Source: CAVUXJ01 sp963814975 (GTDB lineage Bacteria; Acidobacteriota; Vicinamibacteria; Vicinamibacterales; CAVVIG01). Taken from it: a DNA stretch of 64,000 bases. The stretch covers positions 1 through 64,000 of the forward strand of contig CAWFFB010000015.1 of NCBI GenBank assembly GCA_963814975.1. The letters run 5' to 3'. The notes under the pieces were generated by a model. That model ran no database searches. It saw nothing but the letters and a program-made list of their open reading frames with translations, and was not told the DNA's origin. Below are positions 8,999 through 18,217 of the stretch, piece by piece. Numbering within the stretch: position 1 is the first letter of the stretch; the number at the start of each line of letters is the position of its first letter. The position numbers and the translations under genes are program-made.

Positions 8999-9175
8999 AT
9001 GTCCATTTACCTGCTCCGTGACATTCCCGACAACCTGTGGCACCGGGTCAAAGTACGGGCAGCGATGGACGGTCGGACAATGCGCCAAGTACTGCTCGAC
9101 GCATTGGAGCAGTACGCAAAGGATGTAAGGCTTGATCCGGTGACCAGGAAGAGGAGGAATGTAAAGCGTCAGTAG
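8999..9175 (+). CDS. Ribbon-helix-helix-like small protein
   Basis: A 58-residue frame: MSIYLLRDIPDNLWHRVKVR, then AAMDGRTMRQVLLDALEQYA and a basic tail (TRKRRNVKRQ). A short beta strand, then two helices with a turn at MDGRTMR, is the usual ribbon-helix-helix pattern of antitoxins and plasmid regulators. It lies just upstream of ArdC and a serine recombinase, a common setting for mobile-element regulators. No toxin gene is visible next to it. The start ATG is the first in frame. Confidence 0.55.
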   Translation: MSIYLLRDIPDNLWHRVKVRAAMDGRTMRQVLLDALEQYAKDVRLDPVTRKRRNVKRQ

Positions 9176-9297
9176 TGAAATCGGAGCGCCCGCGTGTTGA
9201 TCAGCACGCGAACGCCCCTAACCGGCAACCAACTGTAGATTGGCTGAACGGCTCCTGCAAGTGTAGCAGCCCGCCAGCCCTCCCTGAAGGAGGGACC

Positions 9298-10091
9298 ATG
9301 ACCCCGACCGTCGCATCGTTTGCAGATTTGCTCCAATCCGCCGTAACCGAGCCCGGCACCATCTCGGCCGCTTACCGGCAATTTCACAACTACAGCATCG
9401 GGAACCAGCTCCTTGCCTGGGCGCAGTGCATCGAGCGCGGGATTCAGCCCGGCCCGATGGCCACGTTCCCCAAGTGGAAGGCACTCGGCCGCTACGTTCG
9501 CAAAGGCGAGAAGGCGCTTGTGCTGTGCCAGCCCGTCACGATCAAACGAACGCGCGAGCAGGAAACCGACAGTGAGGGCGCGGACGTTTACACGCGATTC
9601 GTGTATCGCCCGGCCTGGTTCGTACTCGCCCAGACTGAAGGCGCGGATCTACCGCCCGTCTCGATTGCCGTTGTGGAACAAGGATCAAGCACTCGCGGCG
9701 CTTGACGTTGCAGAAGTCCCATTCGATGCGACAGACGGAAACGTGATGGGGTTCGCCCGTGGCCGATCAATCGCCATCTCGCCGCTGAATCCGATGCCTC
9801 ACAAGACGCGGTTTCACGAGCTGGCGCACGTCCTGCTCGGCCACACGTCCGAAGGCGAGCAGAATGACGGCGAGCTGACGCCACGGAATCTGCGTGAATG
9901 TGAAGCCGAAGCGGTCGCGCTCCTGTGCTGCGCCGCGTTGGACTTGCCAGGTGTGGAGTTTTCGCGCGGCGTACATCCAATCGTGGTGGGGCGCCGGCAA
10001 TCCGATCCCTGAACGCTCGGCGCAGCGCATCTTGAAGGCAGCCGATCAGATCCTCAAGGCCGGCACGAACAATGACGGGGTGGCGGCATGA
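9298..10091 (+). pseudogene. ardC: ArdC-family antirestriction protein (two frameshifts)
   Basis: The N-terminal single-strand-DNA-binding part reads FADLLQSAVTEP, then HNYSIGNQLLAWAQ and FPKWKALGRYVRKGEKAL. After SIA near 9665 the frame changes, and the metallopeptidase part follows: ALDVAEVPFDATDGN, then FHELAHVLLGHT (zinc site HExxH-like HELAH) and ECEAEAVALL. A second change near 9970 restores the family's ending, YIQSWWGAGNPIPE, then SAQRILKAADQIL. Both shifts equal one extra base; corrected length is 263 residues. ArdC proteins protect incoming plasmid or element DNA in a new host. Its stop overlaps the next start as ATGA, so the two genes were an operon. Confidence 0.8.
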
Positions 10092-10661
10092 GGGCTGCCA
10101 TCTACGCCCGTGTAAGCACGATCGACCAGGAACCAGAGAATCAGCTGCAGGAACTACGGCGCTACGTCGATGCCCGTGGCTGGACGGCTGTCGAGTACGT
10201 TGACAAGGGAGTGTCGGGCGCCAAGGAGCGGCGCCCGGCACTTGACCAGCTCCTGACCGATGCCAAGCGGCGCCGATTTGACGTGCTGGTGTGCTGGCGT
10301 CTGGATCGGCTAGGACGCAATCTCAAGCATCTGATCACGGTGCTGGAGGAATTGCAGGCGCTCGGGGTGGCGTTCGTGCAGTCTCGCGGAGGGCATCGAC
10401 GCCACCACGCCAGCCGGCAAGCTCCAGATGCACATCCTGGGCGCGATCGCGGAGTTTGAGCGGGGACGCATCCGAGAACGGGTCATGGCGGGCCTACAAC
10501 GGGCCAGGACGCAAGGCAAGCGACTAGGAAGGCCCAGCGCTGTGATTCCTGCCGAACGCCTCCAGCAGGCAGCCGGACTGTCTTTGGAGATGGCCGCTGA
10601 CCGGCTCGGCGTTTCGCGTTCCACAGTCAAACGCTGGCGCCGAAACGCTCCACGATTCTGA
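10088..10661 (+). pseudogene. Serine recombinase / resolvase (frameshifted)
   Basis: The catalytic domain starts MRAAIYARVSTIDQEPENQL with the nucleophilic Ser, and continues to CWRLDRLGRNLKHLI. Near 10378 the frame shifts by one extra base; the other frame continues SLAEGIDATTPAGKLQMHI, then EFERGRIRERVMAGL and a C-terminal helix-turn-helix (AADRLGVSRSTVKRWRR). Corrected length is 190 residues, normal for a small resolvase/invertase. It would resolve cointegrates or invert DNA in a mobile element. The ATG overlaps the ArdC stop. With primase and ArdC remains nearby it marks a decayed element. Confidence 0.8.
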
Positions 10662-10800
10662 CAACGTATTGCGAGTCGAAGCTGCGACGGATGTAACAGT
10701 CGTTCTGGCGTTCTGCCGATTTGGAGCGCGCGACTTGTTCTGACACCGCGATGCGGCGATTCGTCAAACCACCCAAGCGAGGTCTGTCAACGCAAGCCCC

Positions 10801-11556
10801 TCATGGCTCTGGGTTGACGTTGCATGGGCCAATGCGGAAGTGGATGTCCCACCACGACTGCACATCCGCGATGAGAACGTTTGAAACCGTAAGCCCCTGT
10901 TGATCCTTGAGCGGCGCTACCCATTGCGTCTCACTACTGACGGCACAGGTGCTGTCGTGGGAAAAGTCAGCTGCGACCAGGATACGTTTGCCAATAAGAC
11001 CGATTGGCAAAACCTCCAGCCAACCAAGCAACAGCAAAAGAGACATGGGTCCCAAGGCGTACGTGAGAAAATGCCGGACAGAAGAGGATTCCTTCGCTGG
11101 CGCCAGGGCGGGTTCAGCTAAGAGTGTGGGAACTAATAGCTTCACGAGGGAAACGCATACCAACAACAACCAAAGCACGATAACTGAGACGTACAAGCCG
11201 TAGAGTGTCGTAAATATTATCAGTGTCGTGTTGAAATTGCCTGGGTCTACACCCGTCAGGGTGTTGAGGTAGATCCGCGCTCTAATGTGTCCGAAAGTCC
11301 AGAAGAGCCCAGTCACCCCGCTGACCAGCAGTGCCGCGCCTTGCGATCCGAGTTTCTGCCAAAGTAGTGGAAACCAGTCGTAAAGGACGACTTTCAGAAA
11401 CCAGAAGCCGCCGAGCCCGTACACGAGAAGCGATAGTCCGGCGATCACGTACATGCCGAAAGTGTTGCTAATCTGAAAAAGGCCAATCATCCCTAGCTGA
11501 AAAAGGACGATCGTCCCTAGAAGGATGCCCGCACCTCGGGTCAAACGGATGTTCAT
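10801..11556 (-). CDS. Polytopic membrane protein, unknown family
   Basis: A 251-residue protein with about five membrane segments, around residues 8-28, 34-60, 72-92, 108-136 and 168-190. A soluble C-terminal tail of about 60 residues contains two Cys (DSTCAVSSET and GPCNVN) and probably lies outside the membrane. No catalytic motif is visible. The sequence is richer in Ile, Phe and Leu and lower in GC than the window average, which suggests transfer. It lies between the resolvase remnant and the tyrosine integrase, so it may be cargo of the element. Confidence 0.6.
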   Translation of the reverse strand: MNIRLTRGAGILLGTIVLFQLGMIGLFQISNTFGMYVIAGLSLLVYGLGGFWFLKVVLYDWFPLLWQKLGSQGAALLVSGVTGLFWTFGHIRARIYLNTLTGVDPGNFNTTLIIFTTLYGLYVSVIVLWLLLVCVSLVKLLVPTLLAEPALAPAKESSSVRHFLTYALGPMSLLLLLGWLEVLPIGLIGKRILVAADFSHDSTCAVSSETQWVAPLKDQQGLTVSNVLIADVQSWWDIHFRIGPCNVNPEP

Positions 11557-12169
11557 TGATCGTCTCTTAGAATCGCCCCGGCTCCGTGCCGTCTCGTTTT
11601 GCAGTCTTCTTGTTCCACACCTGGTATTTGCAGCACATAATCAACACGCGCCGTACGTTGAGAACTGCCGCCGCAGCTTAACACGCGCTCATCTGCACGG
11701 GACACTGCCGAGCGGAAAGCGGAGCAGGTGGAGGGTGCCGCTGTGCCCGTCGTTTGTGCCGGCCTCCGCGTTCAGTCGATGATTTTGTTCGCGCACAGTC
11801 CGACAATGTGCATAACCAGCAAAATTAGTATTGATCATGTCGATCAGCTCAGTGGTGTTGTTGCGCGGCTCTACCAACCGCGACAACTCGCGTTGCATTG
11901 CCGCTCCATGGATTCGGCGGACCGGCGATTCCCGAAAGCACCAAGAGTGTAACTTCAGCCATGTTTCCCAATAGCAAGTTCCGTCAACTGATGTTCGCGC
12001 TTACCCCCGGCGAGAGGGTTCTTTTCCGATTCCAGAGCTGCCGGCGATAGACAATCGCCCCCGGTGGAGCCGACGTGTGGTAGAAGCATTCTTGTGTTCA
12101 TCGTGTACGCTGGGTCGGCCTCTGCATCACGCGCCCAGGAGGCTCGGAATGTTTCCTCGCTGATCACGC
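11557..12169. other. Gene-less stretch upstream of the integrase
   Basis: No supported gene. A 69-residue minus-strand frame at 11689-11898 has a plausible helix (TTELIDMINTNFAGYAHC) but no family I know. I did not find a clear promoter for the integrase or any direct repeat that would mark the left end of its element. Confidence 0.35.
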
Positions 12170-13285
12170 ATGGCCTCCAGAATCGTTGAAACGATCGCGG
12201 CCGGCATCCACCGTTTGGAGACAGGCGCATTCCGCGTCAAGGTGTCTGTCGGTGACCGGAAGCGGGGCGGACAAACCCGCGAGACGACGTTCCCGAAAGG
12301 CACCGCACAGCGAACAATGACAGGGTGGCAGACGCAACAACGCGCAGCACTAATGCGCCAACGGTTAGTCCCTGCGTCGGGCACACTCGAAGCTGACATC
12401 CCGCGGTACCTTGAGACGCTTGAACACAAACCGAGGCTGGCGAAGGATTGCAAGTATCAACTTCAGGCGTGGGTCGAGCGGTTTGCGGCGAGACGACGAC
12501 ACACGATTACGCGTGATGAAGTTCATCAGCAAGTACGGGCGTGGGAGCGAGAGGGCGTTGCGGCGAGTACCATTAGGCATCGGATGACGGCGCTGTCGAA
12601 AGTCTACGAAGAATTAGACGGCGAGGACGGCGATAATCCGATCAAGGGCGTGAAGCGCCCAAGAGAACCTGATCCCAGACCCGACGCGCGCCCGGTCAAC
12701 ATCATCGAGAGTGTGCTGAACGAACTCTGGTACCGAACGGCGATGAACAATCGCGGTTGGAAAACACTTGCACGCGCGCTGGTCCTTGCACACACGGGTA
12801 TGCGTCCGTCGCAATTGACGCGGCTGAGCCCTGACCTCGACATTCGACCGTACCTCAAGGCTCGCGTTCCATTCGTTCAAGTTTCAGCAGGCAAGGGTGG
12901 CAAATCCTACGTGATGCCGCTCACCTCGGATGGCAAGGCGGCTTTCCTACTCTTCCTGCGAGTCGGGGCCGTGGGAAAATACTCGACGCAGGCGTTTTAC
13001 AAATCGTGGATGCTCGCGTGTGATCAAGCGAACGTACCGCGGTTCAACCCTTATAAGTTGAAGCATTCGTTCGGCACGCGGATGCGCCGCGCCGGCGCAG
13101 ACCTCGCGGACATTCAAGCACTCTTCGGTCACAAAAGTCCAAAGACGACGGCCCGGTACACGGAAGTATCGATGGACAAGTTGGCCACAGCTGTTCAGCG
13201 GATGGAAGAAGCCTGGAATCAGGCGCGTGGGTCGGTCGCGTGGGCCGAGTCTCAAATTGTTGCAAAGAAAGCTGCTTCCGACTAA
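12170..13285 (+). CDS. Tyrosine recombinase / integrase
   Basis: 371 residues in one frame. Residues 70-150 are the SAM-like core-binding domain. The catalytic domain follows with R212 (TGMRPSQL), the beta-hairpin K245 (GKGGKSYVMPL), H321 (FGHKSPKTT) and Y330 (ARYTE). At the HxxR box it reads Y295-K-L-K298-H, so the usual His and second Arg are Tyr and Lys. The stop is nine bases before the 3' part of a tRNA-Arg gene, the expected attachment site. The C-terminal tail (ARGSVAWAESQIVAKK) recurs as fragments at 15.5, 18.1 and 20.6 kb, each next to tRNA-like sequence. Confidence 0.85.
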   Translation: MASRIVETIAAGIHRLETGAFRVKVSVGDRKRGGQTRETTFPKGTAQRTMTGWQTQQRAALMRQRLVPASGTLEADIPRYLETLEHKPRLAKDCKYQLQAWVERFAARRRHTITRDEVHQQVRAWEREGVAASTIRHRMTALSKVYEELDGEDGDNPIKGVKRPREPDPRPDARPVNIIESVLNELWYRTAMNNRGWKTLARALVLAHTGMRPSQLTRLSPDLDIRPYLKARVPFVQVSAGKGGKSYVMPLTSDGKAAFLLFLRVGAVGKYSTQAFYKSWMLACDQANVPRFNPYKLKHSFGTRMRRAGADLADIQALFGHKSPKTTARYTEVSMDKLATAVQRMEEAWNQARGSVAWAESQIVAKKAASD

Positions 13286-13293
13286 CGCTCGCG

Positions 13294-13340
13294 CCCTTCT
13301 AAGCCGGGGGTCGCAGGTTCGAGTCCTGCCGGGCGCGCCA
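13294..13340 (+). other. att site A: 3' part of tRNA-Arg(TCT)
   Basis: These 47 bases match the anticodon loop (CTTCTAA, anticodon TCT), variable loop, T arm (GCAGG-TTCGAGT-CCTGC), acceptor 3' strand CGGGCGC and CCA of a tRNA-Arg. The 5' half is absent, because the preceding bases are the integrase end. A tRNA 3' fragment directly after a tyrosine integrase is the usual form of an attachment site left by integration. Copies B, C and a remnant D lie downstream. Confidence 0.8.
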
Positions 13341-13419
13341 ATCTGGCCAGATTTTGCGAAACCGCGGATTCGCACCCCGGAATCTGGCGACCCCCGCCAA
13401 CGCCGTCAACAAGCGGCCG

Positions 13420-14682
13420 CTAGATGTCGGGCGGCCCAACGATTCCCGACCAGATCACAATCACAGCCATATAGGCGTATTGCCCCATCGAGACAAATCT
13501 CGAGGAAACGTCGTCAGCGCCGCGCAGTCGTCGCAATTGAAGCCACAAAAAAGTGAAAGGCACGATACACGGCGAGTAGAAAGCCAAATCTCCCCGCGGA
13601 CCAATCTTGCTGAGGTATCCCAGCACGATGATGACGCAGGCTCCAGCACTCAAGCAGCAGAAGAGGGCCATCGGCTTCATGCCCTCGAATCGTTTGACCA
13701 GGCCTCGCCCGCCCGACAAGAACCGCACCGATTCATAACAGGCACCACCAAGACCAAGCAGAGTGCCAGAAAAAAACAGCATGTAGAGCTTGTCGCCGAG
13801 ATGCTTGGCCGAAAATATGAACGACAACTTAAAGAAGATGGAATTGCCAGAAGACGCTTGACCTCGATAGGGAACATAATCGGTAAATTGGTTGCCGAAA
13901 TGAGACTCGGCCCATAGACTCTGGAAATAGGACGGGATGTTCTGGCCAGAGAATGTCGCAATGAGAATATAGCCCGCCAGCACGAAGCTCAGAAGTGCGG
14001 GTAGGAACGCCTGAGGCCTTTTGATCAGTACGGTCAGCAAAATGGCGACCGCAATTGGCATGAGCGCCAGGTAGTAGAGTCCAACCAAGGCGCTCACGAC
14101 GCCCAGAGCGACACCGTCGCCTTCAAACTCAGACTCCGCCAGCGCACAATAGAGCATCAGTAGAACGGCGGTAGCGGCACCGTAGACTTTGCCATATCCG
14201 GTTGCCATGAAGCAGTAAGCTGCGGAACTGATGACCCAACTGATCGTACCGCGAAGTCGCGGGTAGAACGCATAGCAATGAATTCCAGCCGCGACCAGAA
14301 GCGCCACGTTAAGTGCTCGCGCAAGGCTCAGAGGATCATGCAGGAAAGCTGGCATGAAAGCGCGGGCGAAATACATGGATTCCAACGTATGGAAGATCGC
14401 GGTCTGCAGTTTGAGATGTATGAGCCACCGTGGAGCAGGCGTGCTGTTTGTGATGAAGTTCGTGACCCACGAGTAATCTGCGTAGTAGGGGAATTCGAAT
14501 ACGTTCAGAAAGAGATTGGCAGTGCTGATCGCGGCACAACAGAGCATGGGGATCAGGGGATACACGGCGAGGAAGGATCTTCTCTGCATGGGTCGCGATT
14601 CTGTTGGTTGATTTTCAAGGCCGCTCACGTCTAGCTTCATAGGAGCTCTGCGCTGGCCTTCTTCGCCAGCCGCTTCCTTCAA
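13420..14682 (-). CDS. Polytopic membrane protein (glycosyltransferase-C-like?)
   Basis: 420 residues with about ten membrane helices. The first is at residues 37-58 after a polar leader, so a start at Met15 or Met32 is also possible. The second segment is preceded by the large loop typical of membrane mannosyltransferase-like proteins (NVFEFPYYADYSWVTNF). I see no definite catalytic motif, so the class is tentative. The gene is cargo between att sites A and B, transcribed towards the integrase. It has no operon partner in the segment. Confidence 0.6.
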   Translation of the reverse strand: MKEAAGEEGQRRAPMKLDVSGLENQPTESRPMQRRSFLAVYPLIPMLCCAAISTANLFLNVFEFPYYADYSWVTNFITNSTPAPRWLIHLKLQTAIFHTLESMYFARAFMPAFLHDPLSLARALNVALLVAAGIHCYAFYPRLRGTISWVISSAAYCFMATGYGKVYGAATAVLLMLYCALAESEFEGDGVALGVVSALVGLYYLALMPIAVAILLTVLIKRPQAFLPALLSFVLAGYILIATFSGQNIPSYFQSLWAESHFGNQFTDYVPYRGQASSGNSIFFKLSFIFSAKHLGDKLYMLFFSGTLLGLGGACYESVRFLSGGRGLVKRFEGMKPMALFCCLSAGACVIIVLGYLSKIGPRGDLAFYSPCIVPFTFLWLQLRRLRGADDVSSRFVSMGQYAYMAVIVIWSGIVGPPDI

Positions 14683-14699
14683 GTTTCGTTACCGAAGGC

Positions 14700-14771
14700 G
14701 CCTCGGCATCTATTCCCGATCGGGGTGGTGACCTCGTAGACACCGAGGCGGGTACCGGGAGTGAGGGTCAA
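14700..14771 (-). pseudogene. Serine/threonine kinase N-terminal scrap
   Basis: Starting at a TTG (14771), the frame reads LTLTPGTRLGVYEVTTPIG and then degenerates. This matches the first 20 residues of the kinase at 15935 (LTPGTRLGPYEIIS). Upstream on the same strand lies a TATAAT (14785-14790), placed as in the intact gene. Only the promoter and the first codons survive, up to just before the glycine-rich loop. It shows that a second kinase of this family once lay in this segment. Confidence 0.65.
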
Positions 14772-14784
14772 GAGATTTTCCGTG

Positions 14785-14790
14785 ATTATA
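14785..14790 (-). promoter_or_regulatory. TATAAT -10 box of the kinase scrap
   Basis: A perfect -10 hexamer on the minus strand, 13 bases before the TTG of the truncated kinase. It overlaps the stop codon of the lipoprotein gene at 14786. The same hexamer precedes the intact kinase at 15935. Confidence 0.5.
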
Positions 14791-15259
14791 CCGGCGGGAC
14801 CGAAGTGCGGACTGCGGCGATATCGAGTGTGCGGAGGCTTTCCTTCTGCGCTGGCAGGTCTTCGCGGTCCATTGACGCAACAGCGACATTCGCGCTGAGG
14901 CTGCTGCGCGGCCCGAACAGGTCGCCCAGCCGTGCCTTGACGCGCCACACCGATCCTGACGGCTCTCCGCTCAGAACATCGAACTCGCTGCGCTGGTATA
15001 CAGCGCCGGACACGCTGATGCGATCGGCGACTCCCACGCCCAGATTCAGGCTGAGGAGCTCGGCTCGTTGCACCTCCTGACCTGAAAGACCGTCACCGAT
15101 TTCCAAACCGCCCGCGATACCTTTGGCCGGAATGGTCGTCCCGCCGTGGGTGAGCGGAAACGGAGACGGCAGGGCCATCCGCGTTGCGCACGAGAGGCTG
15201 ACCAGCGTCGCCGAAACGATGATACTGACAGACGTAACGAGTCGACGTAAGCTCGCCAC
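14786..15259 (-). CDS. Lipoprotein with beta-strand repeats, C-terminally truncated
   Basis: Starts at a GTG (15259) with an export signal, SLRRLVTSVSIIVSATLVSL, and lipobox SLSC. The 157-residue frame then shows alternating strands (AELLSLNLGVGVADRISVSG, then VWRVKARLGDLFG), typical of a small outer-membrane barrel or porin-like lipoprotein. The last codon and stop fall inside the TATAAT of the kinase scrap, so the gene was probably joined to foreign sequence and lost its C-terminus. Longer in-frame starts upstream have no signal peptide. Confidence 0.55.
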   Translation of the reverse strand: MASLRRLVTSVSIIVSATLVSLSCATRMALPSPFPLTHGGTTIPAKGIAGGLEIGDGLSGQEVQRAELLSLNLGVGVADRISVSGAVYQRSEFDVLSGEPSGSVWRVKARLGDLFGPRSSLSANVAVASMDREDLPAQKESLRTLDIAAVRTSVPPV

Positions 15260-15486
15260 GATGCCGAGGTTACTAGAGCCATCGACATCCAAATAGAAGC
15301 ATGTAGATCGACGAACACACTGTGCCCTCAACAATTGAGACTGATCCGAACGCCGACCGCGTCGCGCGAGAGCTCGTAGGTCTGTCCTCTGCCGAGACGA
15401 GCGGGCGCGGGTTCGTCCTCCCTTGGCGCAGTGTTTTGTTGGGTAGCCGGGTTTGGCGTCGTTCGCGAAGACGCGGCGCAAGTTAA

Positions 15487-15603
15487 GCGCGTGGCACGTC
15501 CGCGTGGCAGTCCTCGCAACCTGCTGAAAAGAAGTCACCTCGGTCACAGAAGTTCACCCTTCTAAGCCGGGGGTCCCGCGTTCGAGTCGCGGCGGGCGCG
15601 CCA
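15487..15603 (+). other. att site B with integrase tail remnant
   Basis: Bases 15487-15556 translate as ARGTSAWQSSQPAEKK, which aligns with the integrase ending ARGSVAWAESQIVAKK at 13223-13285. Bases 15557-15603 are a 47-base tRNA-Arg(TCT) 3' part like site A. The T stem differs (CCGCG/CGCGG instead of GCAGG/CCTGC) but still pairs perfectly. The rest of the integrase is gone. It marks the right end of a second integrated element. Confidence 0.75.
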
Positions 15604-15920
15604 ATTTCAATCAAGGGGCTAACGCCCCTCGAACTCCCCCACACGCTCGCTCGCGGGGGCCCCAACACCCCGCTCCGCTCGCGTGGCTCACTCGCTGCGC
15701 TCGTTCGCGCTGACTCGTCCATCATGCCGTGCCCATTCTCGGGAAGCGCCGCGACTCGCGTTTGCTCGTCGCGAGCGGTTCCGAGTCGCGGCGAGGCACC
15801 ACTTCCTAAACGATCTATTCGTAGAGTGAATCTGACCGACGCTCAGGTTGCTTCGGGCTCTCTCGGTACCCGCACGTGACCGAACCTGGCACACCGGCCG
15901 GGCGACACCGACTCCGCCCG
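15604..15920. other. Gene-less, GC-rich stretch upstream of the kinase
   Basis: No gene is visible. Around 15635-15800 there are several short GCTCG/CGAGC-type inverted motifs that could form hairpins. No T tract follows them. The segment ends in the kinase promoter. Confidence 0.4.
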
Positions 15921-15926
15921 TATAAT
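15921..15926 (+). promoter_or_regulatory. TATAAT -10 box, leaderless kinase promoter
   Basis: A perfect -10 hexamer lies eight bases before the TTG start at 15935. Transcription would begin at or within a base or two of the start codon, so the mRNA is probably leaderless. No good -35 box and no Shine-Dalgarno are visible, which agrees. Confidence 0.6.
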
Positions 15927-15934
15927 CCTCAGCG

Positions 15935-18095
15935 TTGGCTCTGACTCCAGGCACCCGTCTCGGCCCCTACGAAATCATCAGTGCCCTGGGCGCTGGCGGC
16001 ATGGGGGAGGTGTGGAAGGCTCGTGACACGCGGGTCGATCGTATCGTCGCGATCAAACGCCTCAAAGCCGAGCACGCCGAGCGATTCAAGCGCGAAGCGC
16101 GCGCCATCGCGGCGCTGAATCATCCCCGTATCTGCCAGCTCTACGACGTGGGGCCGGACTACCTGGTGATGGAGTACGTCGAGGGTGAGCCTCTTAAGGG
16201 GCCGTTGCCCGTGGCCGATGCGCAGCGGTTGGCTGTGCAGATCGCGGAGGCATTGGCCGCCGCGCATCGGAAGGGGATCGTGCATCGCGATTTGAAGCCT
16301 GCCAATGTCCTCGTGAACGAGAGCGGAGCGAAGCTTCTCGACTTCGGGCTGGCGCAGATAGAAACATCACTCTTGTCCTCGGACGCGACCATGAGCGCGG
16401 TCTTCAGCGAGCGCGGATGCGGTCGTGGGTACCGTCGCGTACATGTCGCCTGAGCAAGCCCTGGGGCAGGCAGTGGACGCACGCTCGGACGTGTTCTCCT
16501 TCGGTGCGGTGCTCTACGAATTGTTAAGTGGCCGCCGGGCGTTTGCGGGCGACACACCGCTGGCGACCCTCTCGGCGGTTATGCACGAAACGCCGCCACC
16601 GCTGGAAGCGCCCGCGGCTCTCAAACGGATCGTCATCCGGTGTCTGGCCAAGCAGCCGCGCGATCGCTTTGTGTCCATGGTGGACGTGGGAGCGGCTTTG
16701 GAACAGGCCGTGGTGAAGACAGCCAATCGGGACCCATCTATCGCCGTGCTCCCATTCGCCAACATGAGCCGCGACCCGGATGACGAGTACTTCAGCGACG
16801 GACTGGCCGAGGAGATCATCAACTTGCTGGCCCATATCCCCGGCCTCAAGGTCACCGCGCGCACGTCCTCCTTTGCCTTCCGGGGCAAGGAACAGGACGT
16901 CCGCGGGATTGCCGAGGCGCTCGGCGTCCGGACGATTCTCGAAGGGAGCGTCCGGCGTGCGGGGCTTCGCATCCGCGTGACCGCGCAGTTGATCAACGCC
17001 GAGGACGGCTATCACCTCTGGTCCGAGCGGTACGACCGCGAACTCACAGACGTTTTCGCGATTCAGGACGCGATCGCACAGTCCATCGCAGATGCCTTGC
17101 GGCTGACGCTCATCTCGAATTCTTCCAGGCATACCCCTGCCTTTCCGGCGTACGAAGCGTTTCTCAAGGCTCGGCATCACGCGAAAACGTACGTGCCCGA
17201 GGCACACGCCCGCGCCCAGGAATACTGCGAGCAGGCGATCGCGCTCGATCCGAAGTATGCCGCGCCTCACGCGTTGCTCGGGTTTATCGCCTTCTTTTCC
17301 AGTACTCACACGGGCAGGCCGATGCCGGAGGTCGCGCCTCTCGTTCGACGCGAAGCCCGCAGAGCCCTGGACCTGGACCCGTTCGATACCGACCCGCATT
17401 TTCTGCTCGGCGCTGTGGCAGCTGCAAACGACTACAACTGGTTGGAAGCTGCTGGGGAATTCCGATTGGCCATGGTAGGTCCGTCCGTGCCAGCCGAAGC
17501 GCACTGGGCATACTCCAGCTTGTACCTGAGCACCTTTGCTCGCTTTGAAGAATCCACGGGGGAGATGCGTCGGGCCGTGGAACAAGACCCCCTGAACGTG
17601 ACCTGGCGCGGCGTTCTGGTGGCCCACCTGGTGTGCGCCGAGAGGTACGAGGAGGCGCTGCAAGAAGGCACGAAGGCGCTGGACATCGCGGACAATGAAA
17701 TGCAGCCGCATCTCGCCCTCAGTGAAGCCTACCTGGGCCTCGGGAGAGTCACCGAAGCCGTCGCTTCAGCGGAGAAGGCGCATCGTAACCTCCCGCAACA
17801 GTCCATGGCCACGGGACTCCTTGCGGCTTTACTGGTCCGGATTGGAGAAAGAGACCGAGCAGAGACTCTCGTTGCGGAAATGGGTTCTTCGCCTACTCCC
17901 ATCTGGGGCCGTGTTTGGTACCATCTGCTGTGTTCAGAGATCGATGCCGCCGCTGTGTGGTACGAAAAAATGATCGAGGTGCGAGACATCTTCGCCCCGA
18001 TTTATGCGAATTCTCCGTACACAGCAGAACTCCGGGCCAGTCCCTATTGGCCCAAGCTCGCGCGCATGATGAAGCTGCCGGATTCCGCTCGCTGA
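15935..18095 (+). CDS. Serine/threonine protein kinase with TPR domain (frameshifted)
   Basis: Starts with TTG. Residues 1-265 form a Hanks-type kinase: glycine loop GAGGMGEVWKARD, Lys in IVAIKRLK, catalytic loop IVHRDLKPANVL, DFGLA, and GTVAYMSPEQA after the activation loop. One extra base near 16411 breaks the frame in the activation segment; corrected length is about 719 residues. Next comes a TolB-like/CadC-type region (SIAVLPFANMSRDPDDEYF, then VRTILEGSVRRAG), then TPR repeats to the end. No membrane segment is seen. This architecture is abundant in Acidobacteriota. It is the sole cargo between att sites B and D. Substrate unknown. Confidence 0.85.
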
Positions 18096-18138
18096 CCTCG
18101 CCGGGTTCACATCCTTCGTGGCGATGCGTGACAGATCA

Positions 18139-18215
18139 TGCGCGTGGCACGTTCGCGTGGCAGTCCTCGCATCCTGTTGGCCCTGAGTCGCCGAAGGGTT
18201 CCGAGTCCTGCCGGG
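18139..18215 (+). other. Decayed att site D with integrase tail remnant
   Basis: Bases 18139-18180 translate as ARGTFAWQSSHPVG, a third version of the integrase tail. Bases 18196-18215 keep only the T arm and part of the acceptor strand of the tRNA 3' end (GGTTC, an extra C, then CGAGTCCTGCCGGG). The anticodon part is lost. It lies directly after the kinase stop codon. Confidence 0.6.
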
Positions 18216-18217
18216 GA

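Noticed and set aside
9298..10661. Programmed frameshifting in ArdC and the resolvase
   Set aside because: No slippery heptamer at the shift points, and the same one-base shifts occur in many unrelated genes of the window.
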